Program-made: the position numbers and the translations under genes | Notes under the pieces: generated by a model | Seen by the model: only the letters and a program-made list of their open reading frames with translations | What the model was told of the DNA's origin: nothing | Databases searched by the model: none | Part shown: positions 51,907 through 62,199 of the stretch, one piece after another | Numbering within the stretch: position 1 is the first letter of the stretch | How the letters are laid out: every line of letters starts with the position of its first letter | DNA from: Pseudomonadota bacterium | GTDB lineage: Bacteria > Pseudomonadota > Alphaproteobacteria > Sphingomonadales > Sphingomonadaceae | DNA length: 64,000 nucleotides | Direction: 5' to 3' | Assembly: GCA_023394965.1 (NCBI GenBank) | Contig: JAEWZX010000019.1 | Span: 124,001-188,000 of the forward strand

Positions 51907-52659
51907 TCAGTCGAGTGCGAAGTCCACCGTGGTCACAACACGGACCTTTTTGAAGGGTGTGTCGCCGACGCCCCAACCGCCAGCTTCGCCGTCGCGCGCA
52001 TCGATGGAAAAATAGCCCTGCGTGGCGTTGCGGATGCTTCCAACGTCGGCACCGCTATCCTGCGCAAACTGTTCGGCCGAAGCGCGCGCATCTTTCGTCG
52101 CCTCTGCCACCATTTCGGGTTTGATCGCATTCAAACCGGTGAAGGTGTAGGTAATGCCGGACCCATCTTCCAGTACCACACCCTTGCGCACCAGTTCGGC
52201 TTGCCTGCGCACGGCCCGTTGGGCTCGCTCTATGTCCTTAGTCCTCAGCACGATACGCTGTCTGACGGTATAGAAAACGGTCCCGTCATCAGTGTAGTTG
52301 GATACGTTGACGCCGGCGGGAGTCAACGCGTCGGCGGGAAAGCCCAAACCCGTGAAAAATTCGCGAACCGCCTCGGCGTCGCGGTCGGTGCTCGCCTGAG
52401 CGTCTTGCAGATTTCTGGCTGTCGAAGCGAAGGATAGCGTCCATGTTGCCAAATCAGCCGTAACTTCCCGCTCTGCCAGGCCGCGAACAGTGACGCTTCG
52501 CTCTGCGGCTTTCATGCGGACGAGGCCATCGCCAAGGAGAAAACCACCGATAACGAGGCCCAGGGCAATGATGCTGGCCCCACCGATCCAGCTTTTGAGT
52601 GTTGCATCCCCCGACCGGCGCATGGCACCTGCCGCTGTGACCTCGGTTTTTTCTGTCAT
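51907..52659 (-). CDS. SIMPL (DUF541) domain protein
   Basis: 250 residues from ATG 52659 with GAGGAAGC upstream. One membrane anchor (GGASIIALGLVIGGFLLGDGL) is followed by the SIMPL domain (RSVTVRGLAEREVTADLATWTLSFAS, KPEMVAEATKDARASAEQFAQDSG). DUF541 proteins sit in the periplasm or outer membrane; one mammalian member modulates signalling, but the bacterial role is unclear. It converges on the TorF-like gene. Confidence 0.85.
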   Translation of the reverse strand: MTEKTEVTAAGAMRRSGDATLKSWIGGASIIALGLVIGGFLLGDGLVRMKAAERSVTVRGLAEREVTADLATWTLSFASTARNLQDAQASTDRDAEAVREFFTGLGFPADALTPAGVNVSNYTDDGTVFYTVRQRIVLRTKDIERAQRAVRRQAELVRKGVVLEDGSGITYTFTGLNAIKPEMVAEATKDARASAEQFAQDSGADVGSIRNATQGYFSIDARDGEAGGWGVGDTPFKKVRVVTTVDFALD

Positions 52660-52735
52660 GATTGTTTGCTTCCTCATTGGCATATGCCCGAAGCAGCTAC
52701 ATCATGAGCGATGAACCGTTCTTTAATAGAGATGA

Positions 52736-53185
52736 ATGGAGTTCGAAGTGACAAAGTTTCTACACACGATGATCCGCGTGACGGATCCGGAGGCGACCAT
52801 TGCTTTTTTCAAGCTTATTGGCGTTGAGGAAACTCGCCGGTTCGACAACGAGGCGGGTCGCTTCACCCTGATCTTCCTTGCCGCCCCGGGTGAGGAAAAT
52901 GTCGCCGAAGTCGAGCTGACCTACAATTGGCCGCCTGAAGACGGCAGCGCCCCGGAAGAATATGCAGGCGGGCGCAATTTCGGCCACCTCGCTTATCGGG
53001 TCGAGAATATCTACGAAACCTGCCAGGCGATCATGGATGCCGGGCATACCATCAATCGTCCGCCCCGCGATGGCCATATGGCTTTCGTCAAAACGCCGGA
53101 CGGTATCTCGATCGAACTCCTCCAGAAAGGTTCTCTCGAACCCCAAGAACCATGGGCGAGCATGGAGAACATCGGAAGCTGGTAA
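52736..53185 (+). CDS. gloA: Lactoylglutathione lyase (glyoxalase I)
   Basis: 149 residues of VOC fold. Metal ligands fit GloA: His10 (FLHTMIRV), Glu60 (AEVELTYNW), His84 (FGHLAYRV) and Glu127 (ISIELLQ). It turns the methylglyoxal-glutathione hemithioacetal into S-lactoylglutathione. It starts 76 bases from the divergent SIMPL gene and converges on nhaA. Confidence 0.9.
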   Translation: MEFEVTKFLHTMIRVTDPEATIAFFKLIGVEETRRFDNEAGRFTLIFLAAPGEENVAEVELTYNWPPEDGSAPEEYAGGRNFGHLAYRVENIYETCQAIMDAGHTINRPPRDGHMAFVKTPDGISIELLQKGSLEPQEPWASMENIGSW

Positions 53186-53191
53186 GCCGCG

Positions 53192-54403
53192 TCACTCGAG
53201 ATATGGGGAGCGGACATCTTCGGGATGCTGTGCCGACAGGCGCAGGATCGTGTAGCCGACGATGGCAGAGATCAGGGATCCGAGAAGGATACCGATCTTC
53301 GCCTCGTTGATTAGCAATTGCTGGCCCGTAAAGGCAAGCCCGCTGATGAATAGCGACATTGTGAAGCCGATTCCGCACAGGATCGATACTCCCCATATTT
53401 CTGGCCACGTTGCCTGATCGGGACGAGGCGCGAAGCCAATCCGGTCGGCAATAAAGATTGCGGAGAATATCCCGACTTGCTTGCCGACGAATAGTCCAGC
53501 CGCAATAGCCAACGGAAGCGGGGCGAATATCTGTTCCAGACCCATGCCCGCGAGGGGAACCCCCGCATTGGCGAAGCCGAAAATGGGGACGATCAAATAG
53601 GCGCTCCACGGGGCCAGCCCATGTTCCATGCGTTCGACCATCGTCTGGTCATCCGGCCCGACCATCGGAATGCAAAGAGCGGCAACCACACCGGCGATGG
53701 TGGCGTGAATTCCGGAATTCAGGACGAAGTACCACAGCACCAGAGCAAGCAGGATGAAGGGCCAGTATCGGGCCACACGCAGCTTGTTCAACACCATCAT
53801 TGCAACGACCACAGCACCGGCCGCAGCGAGCCAGCCAATCTTGATCTGGGCAGTGTAGAAGAGCGCGATAACCAGCACGGCACCGATGTCATCGACAATG
53901 GCAACGGTAAGCAAAAACAGGCGAAGCGATGCGGGACAGCGATTTCCCAGCAATCCGAGAACACCCATAGCAAAGGCGATGTCGGTGGCTGCCGGGATTG
54001 CCCAGCCACGCATCAATTCGGCATCTCCGCCCACGACACCGACATAGACCAGTGCCGGGACAGCCATGCCGGCCACAGCAGCAAGAATGGGAAGGCGCCG
54101 CGATTCAGCAGTCGATAGCTGCCCTTCGATCCATTCGCGCTTTACTTCGAGTCCGACGACGAAGAAGAACAGCGCCATCAGGCCATCATTGATCCACAAA
54201 TGCAGATCGTCGAGCTTGGGGATCGGTGTCCAAGACAGCTCACCGTAGAAAAGCTGTTCGTACTCCCCGGCAAGCGGCGAATTCGCTGCGAGCATCGCGG
54301 CCGCGGCAACGAGTATGAGCAGAATGCCGGCAGAAGCGTCGCTGACGAACAGCGCGCGAACAGGGGCAAAGACAAGGCGAATTGCTGAAGGGCGTTCATT
54401 CAT
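53192..54403 (-). CDS. nhaA: Na+/H+ antiporter NhaA
   Basis: 403 residues from ATG 54403 (MNERPSAIRLVF); the frame upstream lies in the NfrB-like gene. About twelve membrane helices. Family motifs include LALFFFVVGLEVKREW-like ALFFFVVGLEVKREWIEGQL, PAATDIAFAMGVLGLLG (ion-site Asp pair region with VVDDIGAVLVIALFY) and PIFGFANAGVPL. It expels Na+ in exchange for protons. Confidence 0.95.
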   Translation of the reverse strand: MNERPSAIRLVFAPVRALFVSDASAGILLILVAAAAMLAANSPLAGEYEQLFYGELSWTPIPKLDDLHLWINDGLMALFFFVVGLEVKREWIEGQLSTAESRRLPILAAVAGMAVPALVYVGVVGGDAELMRGWAIPAATDIAFAMGVLGLLGNRCPASLRLFLLTVAIVDDIGAVLVIALFYTAQIKIGWLAAAGAVVVAMMVLNKLRVARYWPFILLALVLWYFVLNSGIHATIAGVVAALCIPMVGPDDQTMVERMEHGLAPWSAYLIVPIFGFANAGVPLAGMGLEQIFAPLPLAIAAGLFVGKQVGIFSAIFIADRIGFAPRPDQATWPEIWGVSILCGIGFTMSLFISGLAFTGQQLLINEAKIGILLGSLISAIVGYTILRLSAQHPEDVRSPYLE

Positions 54404-54506
54404 CTGGGCGCTCTTTTCCGTAAAGTACCGTATGTTGCAAGGGCCGAACGTCGCCAGTAGCGAAATTGCCGGGGGTTTTCGCTTGCTATTGGGGTCTTTC
54501 ACTATC

Positions 54507-55889
54507 GTGGAATGGTATATGCTCGTGCAATACGAGCTATTACTGCTTGCCGCCGTGTTTTTTGCCCTGGGCATGGTCGATGAGCTTGCGCTCGACTGCA
54601 CCTATGTCTGGTTTCGCATTACCGGCCGTATCCGCACTCAGCGGCTTCCCGAAGGTGATCCTCACCTGGTGACAAGCCTCGCCGGCCCCGCCGCAGTTTT
54701 CCTCCCTGCCTGGCGCGAAGAGGCAGTTATCGGGACCACCCTTGTTCATATGCTTGATGCCTGGCCGCAGCCCGAACTCACCATTTATGTCGGCTGCTAT
54801 CGAAACGATCCAGAAACCATGGCGGCGGTTACGGCTGCCACCAGAGGTGATCCGCGCGTACGCCTCGTCATTCATGGAAAGGTCGGGCCGACATCGAAGG
54901 CGGATTGTCTCAACAGATTGTATCGTGCGCTGGTCGACGATGAGGAGCGTTCCGGCACCCCATCGGGAATGGTCATCTTGCATGATGCGGAAGACATGGT
55001 CGATCCAGCAGCTTTGGGGCTGCTCGACCAGGCGATGTGGCATGCCCAGTTCGTTCAGCTTCCGGTACTCGCTCTTCCACAGCGCAATTCACTCTGGATC
55101 GGGAGTCATTACTCCGACGAATTTGCCGAATCCCACGGCAAGGCGATGGTCGTGCGGGATGCGCTGGGCGCGGCAATTCCCGGAGCTGGGGTGGGCTGTG
55201 CTATCGCGCGTGGTGCGCTGGCCGATCTTGCCGATCGGCAAAATGGCGATCCATTTGCTCGGGATTCGTTGACCGAGGATTACGAACTTGGTCTCAAGAT
55301 CGCGGAGGCAGGAGGCAAGGGGCGCTTTCTGCGTGTGCGCGCGGCCGATGGCCGGCTTATCGGTACGCGAGCTTTTTTCCCTTTCTATTTTGATCAGTCG
55401 ATAAGACAGAAAACCCGCTGGATGCACGGGATAGCCCTGCAGGGATGGGACCGGCTGGGATGGGGAAAGAGCCCAGTGGATCTATGGATGCAACTACGCG
55501 ATCGCCGCGGGCCGCTGGCGGCTATCCTGCTAGTCATCGCGTACCTGCTGCTCGTGCTGGTGACGATTTCTCTGGTGCTCAGCAGTCTGGATCTTGTCGA
55601 GCTACCGCAGCATTCGATGCTGCTTTTCGTTTTGCTGTGGCTGAACATGATCGGTCTGCTGATCCGCCTCGCCACACGTGCATGCTTTACTGCGCGGGAA
55701 TATGGCTGGCGCCAGGGATTGATCGCCATTCCAAGAACGGTGGTGTCGAACTTCATAGCGATTCTGGCTGGCCGCAGGGCGTTGGTCGCCTACCTCAAAA
55801 CTTTGCGCGGTGCGCCGGTGATATGGGACAAGACCGACCACTGGGATCACCCCGCGCTTATTCAGCCTGTCAACAGAACCGGTGCATAA
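54507..55889 (+). CDS. NfrB-like glycosyltransferase (family 2, membrane)
   Basis: About 460 residues from GTG 54507; ATG 54519 and ATG 54432 are other options. A membrane helix (MLVQYELLLLAAVFFALGMVDELALD, as in E. coli NfrB) is followed by a GT2 domain with VFLPAWREEAVIGTTL, GPTSKADCLNRL, ILHDAEDMVDP (metal-binding DxD-like), LTEDYELGLK and RQKTRWMHGI. Three or four C-terminal membrane helices end at APVIWDKTDHWDHP. It closely follows NfrB but stops before the c-di-GMP-binding MshEN domain. It is expected to make a surface polysaccharide. It is coupled to the NfrA-like gene. Confidence 0.85.
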   Translation: MEWYMLVQYELLLLAAVFFALGMVDELALDCTYVWFRITGRIRTQRLPEGDPHLVTSLAGPAAVFLPAWREEAVIGTTLVHMLDAWPQPELTIYVGCYRNDPETMAAVTAATRGDPRVRLVIHGKVGPTSKADCLNRLYRALVDDEERSGTPSGMVILHDAEDMVDPAALGLLDQAMWHAQFVQLPVLALPQRNSLWIGSHYSDEFAESHGKAMVVRDALGAAIPGAGVGCAIARGALADLADRQNGDPFARDSLTEDYELGLKIAEAGGKGRFLRVRAADGRLIGTRAFFPFYFDQSIRQKTRWMHGIALQGWDRLGWGKSPVDLWMQLRDRRGPLAAILLVIAYLLLVLVTISLVLSSLDLVELPQHSMLLFVLLWLNMIGLLIRLATRACFTAREYGWRQGLIAIPRTVVSNFIAILAGRRALVAYLKTLRGAPVIWDKTDHWDHPALIQPVNRTGA

Positions 55890-56973
55890 TCTCACTGCCC
55901 AACGCCAGGGCCAACCAGTTCTGTTTCTTTGTCTGCTCGCCGCCGGGTGGGTGCTTCTGCGCTGGGTGACTTGGGAAAACCCGTGGCCCAAGGCACTTGC
56001 TGTATCCGAAGTATCGCTGTTTGCAGCGGAAAACGTGACCGCCACAAGGATATCACGCGCCAGAAATATCGAAACGAAACACAAAGCTGAGATGGGGTCG
56101 TGGGATCAACTGACAATGCAAAATCTTACGGTTGCTAGGCACGCTGCTCGCCCCCGCCAGGTCAAGGGGGAACAAATGATGCCGGATGTCCAGATTGGCG
56201 GACACCGCAACATTCCGGAGCCTTCTGCTGTGGTTGGCCCGTCTCAAAGACTTATAGGGCTGAAACAGGCTGAGTCGGCAGAAGAAACATCTGTTTCCAG
56301 TAAGCCTGTTTCTGGGCCATCCAGATGGCGCGCGGATGGTTGGCTGGTACTTCGGGAGGGTTCGTCCACGCTGGCAGAGGGAGGCCGCCTACCTGCGAGC
56401 TATGGTGGTAGCCAGGCAGGAGTGGCACTCGCGTATCGGCTTGCTCCGACCAGCCAGTTCGCGCCGACGGCCTATTTCCGAACCAACAGGAATTTCGGTT
56501 CACCCGGGGAAACAGACAGTGCGCTCGGTCTGCGCGTTCGTCCGCTGGGGAGTCTGCCGATTGAGGTTCAAATGGAAGCTAGACTCACCCAGCGTAGCAA
56601 CACGACTGAAGTTAGACGGGCCGCTCTTATTGCCGGCGGATTTGAAGACGGCAGTCTGCCAATCGGCTTGCTCGCGCGTGGCTATGGGCAGGCGGGATAT
56701 GTCGGGGGCGATTTCGCCACGGCGTTTGCTGATGGCGCTCTGGTCGCCGAGCGTGAGACGACTACGCTCGGGGGAGGCGCGCTGTCGATCGGTGCGGGTG
56801 CTTGGGGCGGAGCGCAAAAGGGGGCTTCTCGGGTCGATGTAGGGCCAACGGTGGCCTTGAAGTTTATGGCCAAGGATGGGCCGGTGCGACTGGAGGCTGG
56901 CTATCGTTTTCGTGTTGCGGGCAATGCGAGACCAGAAAATAGCGGAGTTCTGACGCTTTCGACGGGGTTCTGA
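55882..56973 (+). CDS. NfrA C-domain-like outer membrane protein
   Basis: 363 residues from GTG 55882, overlapping the NfrB-like stop by eight bases. An N-terminal hydrophobic segment (QPVLFLCLLAAGWVLLRWV) and a variable linker lead to a beta-rich domain from WRADGWLVLREG to the terminal TLSTGF. GSQAGVALAYRLAP, RGYGQAGYVGGDFATAFADG and GGAQKGASRVDVGPTVAL fit the C-terminal domain of phage N4 receptor protein A. The long TPR part of E. coli NfrA is missing. It may be the outer membrane exit for the polymer made by the NfrB-like enzyme. Confidence 0.7.
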   Translation: MHNLTAQRQGQPVLFLCLLAAGWVLLRWVTWENPWPKALAVSEVSLFAAENVTATRISRARNIETKHKAEMGSWDQLTMQNLTVARHAARPRQVKGEQMMPDVQIGGHRNIPEPSAVVGPSQRLIGLKQAESAEETSVSSKPVSGPSRWRADGWLVLREGSSTLAEGGRLPASYGGSQAGVALAYRLAPTSQFAPTAYFRTNRNFGSPGETDSALGLRVRPLGSLPIEVQMEARLTQRSNTTEVRRAALIAGGFEDGSLPIGLLARGYGQAGYVGGDFATAFADGALVAERETTTLGGGALSIGAGAWGGAQKGASRVDVGPTVALKFMAKDGPVRLEAGYRFRVAGNARPENSGVLTLSTGF

Positions 56974-57019
56974 CACAGTTCGGCTTTTAACCGTCCGCGC
57001 GCTGCGATAGGGCGCAGTT

Positions 57020-57921
<902 letters not shown>

Positions 57922-57925
<4 letters not shown>

Positions 57926-58674
57926 GAGCACTGCTGCTCATTCTCTTCGCTTTCGCGCTTATGGGGCAGCGTGATCCGATACTTGTGCCCGAAGTCAGCC
58001 AGCACGAGGTGCGGGTGCGTCAGGGCTTTACCGGCACCGAATTGCTTCTCTTCGGTGCTGTGCTCGATCCGCTTGGGCGGGCTGCGGGCAGCGATTATGA
58101 TATCGTGGTCGTTCTCAAGGGGCCGTCGGAGCCGGTCCGGCTGCGGGAAAAGGAGCGTTTCGTTGGGGTCTGGGTCAATGCGGCCAGTAGCGATTTTCGA
58201 TCGGTCCCGTCGTTCTTCGCCGTTGCCTCGTCACGGCCCGTCGCTGAGATTGTCGACGAAAAAACCGCGGCAATCTACGAGTTTGGAACGGATTATATCC
58301 AGCTGTCGCCAAGCGGGGTGATCGACCCCGAAGAACAGGCGCGTTTCAAGGCCGGGCTTGTCGATCTCAAGACACGCCAGCAGCTTTACGAGCAGGATTT
58401 TCAGGGCGTCCAGATCAGCGAACAGGTGCTTTACCAGTCGCGCATCTCGTTGCCGTCCAGCGTGTCTACCGGAACCTATACCGCAGAAACATTCGCCGTT
58501 CGCGATGGCCGCGTTATCGCGTCGGCACAAGCGGAAGTCGAAGTGAAGAAGGTCGGGTTCGAACGGATCGTGGCCGATTATTCGCAGGAATGGTCGCTCG
58601 CTTACGGCCTGCTGGCGGTGGCACTGGCGGTGGGCATGGGTTGGGCTGCGGGCAGGCTATTCGCGCTGATCTGA
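57922..58674 (+). CDS. TIGR02186 family membrane protein
   Basis: 250 residues from GTG 57922. It has a signal peptide (LLLILFAFALMG), a beta-rich periplasmic region (EVSQHEVRVRQGFTGTELLLFGAVLDP), and one C-terminal membrane helix (LAYGLLAVALAVGMGWAAGRLF). This is the alphaproteobacterial family that nearly always sits beside a TauE-like transporter. Function unknown; a joint role with the exporter is inferred. Confidence 0.85.
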
Positions 58675-58767
58675 CGGTCTCGAGGCCAGCGTTGACCACA
58701 TTTTAAGCACTTTCCGGCAGCAATCCGCAAGCGCGGCGCGCGCGTTACGTGGGATACAGCCAGACCG

Positions 58768-60738
58768 ATGACCGAAATGGGCAATTCGAACTTCCGCACA
58801 TTCGATCCTGCGAGGGAAGACGGTGCTGAACCGCCGCAGCCGCGCAGCAGCTCTTTGCGCGACCGGATTCGGCGCAGCGCGGAAGAGGTTCCCTCCCGTG
58901 CATCGCCATCGGGCTATGTCCATCAGGCTCCGTCCGACAGCACTGAACCCCGAGCCGCCGAGGACGATGAGAGCAATATGGCGACCTATCGTCCGGAGGA
59001 GGCCGTTCCTGCCAAAGCGCTCGGAGAGCGGTCCGAAGCTGTTCCAGGCTCGCAGGCGTCGCCGCTTCATGCCGCTGTCGCCAGCCAGGCCGCCGCTTCC
59101 GAAACGGTTGAGCCGCATTCTCAGCCTGAAACCACGGGAGAGAATGGGGCGCAGCCCATCGGCGTTGTGCTGGAAATAGCCGGATCGGGTTCGATGATCG
59201 CGATCGATCTTCAGCGCCTGCGCGATTGCGCCGAAGATGGCGATCCGTCGATTGCGATGGCCGGGCAGGTCGGATCGCAGGTCAAGATCCGCGTTGGGGA
59301 TAGCTGGCTGCTCGCCAGCGTCCGCAATCAGCGACAGGACCGTAAAGGCGATTCAATACTGGCCAATATCGATTTCCTCGGTGAGGGGATCGAGGAAAAG
59401 CTGACCGGCAGACTGCACGGTTTCCGCCGTGGTGTGACCCGGTATCCGGTCCCGGGGGCGATGGTCTACCCCACGTCCACGCAGGATCTGCGGCAGGTTT
59501 ATGCCAGCGATGGGCGCAGTGCGGTGACAATCGGCAAGGTCTACCCAACCAAGGAAATCCGCGCGGGCATTTATGTCGATGCCATGCTGGGCAAGCATTT
59601 CGCCCTGCTGGGTTCCACCGGCACCGGTAAATCGACCAGCGCGGCGCTGCTGCTCCATCGTATCTGCGAGGCTGCGCCTGAAGGCCATATCGTGATGGTC
59701 GATCCGCATGGCGAATATTCTGCCGCCTTTCGCGAAACCGGCGTCATCTTTGACGTGTCGAACCTGCAGATGCCGTATTGGATCATGAACTTCGAGGAGC
59801 ATTGCGAAGTGCTGCTCACCAGCAATGGCAGTGAACGGCAGATCGATGCCGACATTCTGGCAAGATGCCTGCTCAAGGCGCGGCAGAAGAGCCGCCTGGC
59901 CGAAAGCATGGGCAAGATCACGGTCGACTCCCCCATTCCCTATCTGCTGTCCGACCTGTCGAGCGAGATTCAGGACGCGATGGGCAAGCTCGACAAATCG
60001 ACCAATTCCGCGCCCTATATGCGGATCAAGAACAAGCTGGACGAGATCAAGACCGATCCCCGGTACCAGTTCATGTTTTCCGGCATGCTGGTGGCCGACA
60101 CCATGGCGGCTTTCATCGCGAAGATCTTCCGCATGCCTTCCAACGGCAAACCCATTTCGATCATCGACGTATCGGGTGTGCCGTCGGATATTACCTCCAC
60201 CGTGGTTGCCGTGCTCAGCCGTCTGGTGTTCGACTTCGCCATCTGGGGGCGCGAGGAACGCACGTCGCCCATCCTGCTCGTCTGCGAGGAAGCGCATCGG
60301 TATATTCCGAACGAGAAGAATGCCGATGGCAATTCGGTCGGCACGATCCTCAGCCGGATTGCCAAGGAAGGGCGTAAATACGGCATCTCGCTCGGCCTGA
60401 TTACCCAGCGGCCATCGGACCTTGCCGAAGGCGTGCTGTCGCAGTGCGGCACGATCATGGCCATGCGCCTCAACAACGACCGCGACCAGGAATTCGTCCG
60501 GGCTGCCATGCCGGAAGGGGCGCGCGGCTTCCTCGATGCGATTCCGGCGCTGCGCAACCGCGAGGCCATTATCTGCGGCGAAGGCGTTGCCATTCCTGTC
60601 CGTATTTCCTTCGACAATCTCGAGGAATCCAAGCGTCCCGCCTCCGACGATCCGAGCTTCATCGACCTGTGGAGCAGGACCGGCGGGGAAGAGGACGCGG
60701 TCCAGCGCACGGTTCAGCGCTGGCGCTTTCAGGGCTGA
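58768..60738 (+). CDS. HerA-like ATPase with long disordered N-terminus
   Basis: 656 residues. The first 125 or so are low-complexity (Pro/Ala/Glu/Ser-rich). A beta-barrel region (VGSQVKIRVGDSWLLASVRN) is followed by a HerA/FtsK-type ATPase: Walker A LLGSTGTGKSTSAA, IVMVDPHGEY, Walker B-like PILLVCEEAHRYIP and SRIAKEGRKYGISLGLITQRPSDL. It forms hexameric rings in known relatives that process DNA ends (with NurA) or act in defence. No nuclease partner is adjacent, so function is open. Confidence 0.85.
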   Translation: MTEMGNSNFRTFDPAREDGAEPPQPRSSSLRDRIRRSAEEVPSRASPSGYVHQAPSDSTEPRAAEDDESNMATYRPEEAVPAKALGERSEAVPGSQASPLHAAVASQAAASETVEPHSQPETTGENGAQPIGVVLEIAGSGSMIAIDLQRLRDCAEDGDPSIAMAGQVGSQVKIRVGDSWLLASVRNQRQDRKGDSILANIDFLGEGIEEKLTGRLHGFRRGVTRYPVPGAMVYPTSTQDLRQVYASDGRSAVTIGKVYPTKEIRAGIYVDAMLGKHFALLGSTGTGKSTSAALLLHRICEAAPEGHIVMVDPHGEYSAAFRETGVIFDVSNLQMPYWIMNFEEHCEVLLTSNGSERQIDADILARCLLKARQKSRLAESMGKITVDSPIPYLLSDLSSEIQDAMGKLDKSTNSAPYMRIKNKLDEIKTDPRYQFMFSGMLVADTMAAFIAKIFRMPSNGKPISIIDVSGVPSDITSTVVAVLSRLVFDFAIWGREERTSPILLVCEEAHRYIPNEKNADGNSVGTILSRIAKEGRKYGISLGLITQRPSDLAEGVLSQCGTIMAMRLNNDRDQEFVRAAMPEGARGFLDAIPALRNREAIICGEGVAIPVRISFDNLEESKRPASDDPSFIDLWSRTGGEEDAVQRTVQRWRFQG

Positions 60739-60750
60739 GCGACCGCCTGC

Positions 60751-62199
60751 CTACAACTCCGGTTTGAACCGGCCCACGGCTTCCCCATCGGCCTGCACTT
60801 CTTCGGCGGCGCGCTGCGGAGAAATGGCGCGGGCTTTCAGGCGCCAACCCTTGCGGCGATAGGTGATCACCGCCAGCACTGCGCCGACCAGCGAACCGAA
60901 GGGAAAACTCCACCACAGCGCATCCTGGCCAAGCGTATCGACGAAGGCATAATAGAAGCCGAGACGGGCGGGAAACAGCGCGATGGCGAGCACGATCAGC
61001 GGCGCATAGACGACCCCGCCTGCGCGCATGGTGCCGAACAATACGATCGTCACCCCGAAGATGATGAAGCTCCAGCTGGCGAGGAACTGGATATGGCGGG
61101 CCAGCGCAACCGCCGGGCTGTCCGGGCCGAGAAACAGCACCAAAGCCGCGCGGTCGAACATCAGCAGAAGCGCGGTCATGATGCCGGTCAGCACCAGATT
61201 GGTGCCCACCCCGGCGCGGCTGATCTTGTCCAGCCGGTTCAGCTTTCCCGCGCCGATGGCCTGCGCTGCCATGGCGCTGGCACCCGCGCCGATGGCCATC
61301 GCCGGCATCTGCAGATAGGTCCACAGCTGAAGCGATGCGCCATAGGCGGCGGCGGCCAGCAAGCCTTCGCGATTGACCAGTCCGATGAAGACGATCCCGG
61401 CGGAAGAGACGAGCAGCATCTGCGCGCCCATCGGCAGGCCCTTGCCCAGAATATAGCCCATCTCTTCGCGCCGGGGGATCAGATAGGCGAGTTCCCGCCC
61501 GCGCAGGCGCAGCGGCAGATCGCGCCAGTAGACATAGACGACCAGCCCGGCGAGCGAGGCGTAACCGGCAATTGCCGTGGCCACCGCCGATCCGGCAATG
61601 CCCATCTGCGGGAACGGCCCCATTCCGGCAATCAGCAGCGGGTTGAGAATGATGTCCAGCACCACTGTCAGCGCCATGAAGATGAACGGCGTGCGGGCAT
61701 CGCCCGAACCGCGCAGGCCCATCGCGATCATCACCGTGGCCATCGATCCGGGGATCGCGATGAAGATCACGCGCAGATAGGACAGCGCAAGGCCGAAGGC
61801 TTCATCGGGCGTGCCCAGCGCCTGCAGCAGGGCGGGCGAAACCAGCCATCCGGCAATCGCCACGATCAGCGCCAGCGACAGGCAGAACCCCATGGCCGTG
61901 CCGAAGGTGCGGCGGGCCTGATCGGTATCGTGCGCGCCGAAGGCCTGGCCCATCTTGACCGTCGCCGCCATGCCGAAACCGAATACGGCGGCGAAGGTGA
62001 GGAACATGACGATATTGGCATTGGCGGTGGCTGCCAGCGCCGCTTCGCCCAGCAACCGGCCCACCCAGATGGAATTGACCGAGCCGTTGAGCGACTGAAG
62101 CAGGTTGGAAGCGAGCGTCGGCAGGCTGAACAGGATCAGCGTCTTGAGCACCGGCCCAGTGGTCAGATCGCGCGGCTGGGCGGTGGCGGGCGGCTTCAT
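60751..62199 (-). CDS. MATE-family efflux transporter
   Basis: 482 residues from ATG 62199 (MKPPATAQPRDLTTGPVLKTL). Twelve membrane helices in two six-helix halves. MATE features include ILFSLPTLASNLLQSLNGSVNSIWVGRLLGEAALAA and the matching second half (GLPMGAQMLLVSSAGIVFIGLVNREG). It exchanges Na+ or H+ for organic cations. The start overlaps the queE stop by four bases. Confidence 0.92.
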   Translation of the reverse strand: MKPPATAQPRDLTTGPVLKTLILFSLPTLASNLLQSLNGSVNSIWVGRLLGEAALAATANANIVMFLTFAAVFGFGMAATVKMGQAFGAHDTDQARRTFGTAMGFCLSLALIVAIAGWLVSPALLQALGTPDEAFGLALSYLRVIFIAIPGSMATVMIAMGLRGSGDARTPFIFMALTVVLDIILNPLLIAGMGPFPQMGIAGSAVATAIAGYASLAGLVVYVYWRDLPLRLRGRELAYLIPRREEMGYILGKGLPMGAQMLLVSSAGIVFIGLVNREGLLAAAAYGASLQLWTYLQMPAMAIGAGASAMAAQAIGAGKLNRLDKISRAGVGTNLVLTGIMTALLLMFDRAALVLFLGPDSPAVALARHIQFLASWSFIIFGVTIVLFGTMRAGGVVYAPLIVLAIALFPARLGFYYAFVDTLGQDALWWSFPFGSLVGAVLAVITYRRKGWRLKARAISPQRAAEEVQADGEAVGRFKPEL

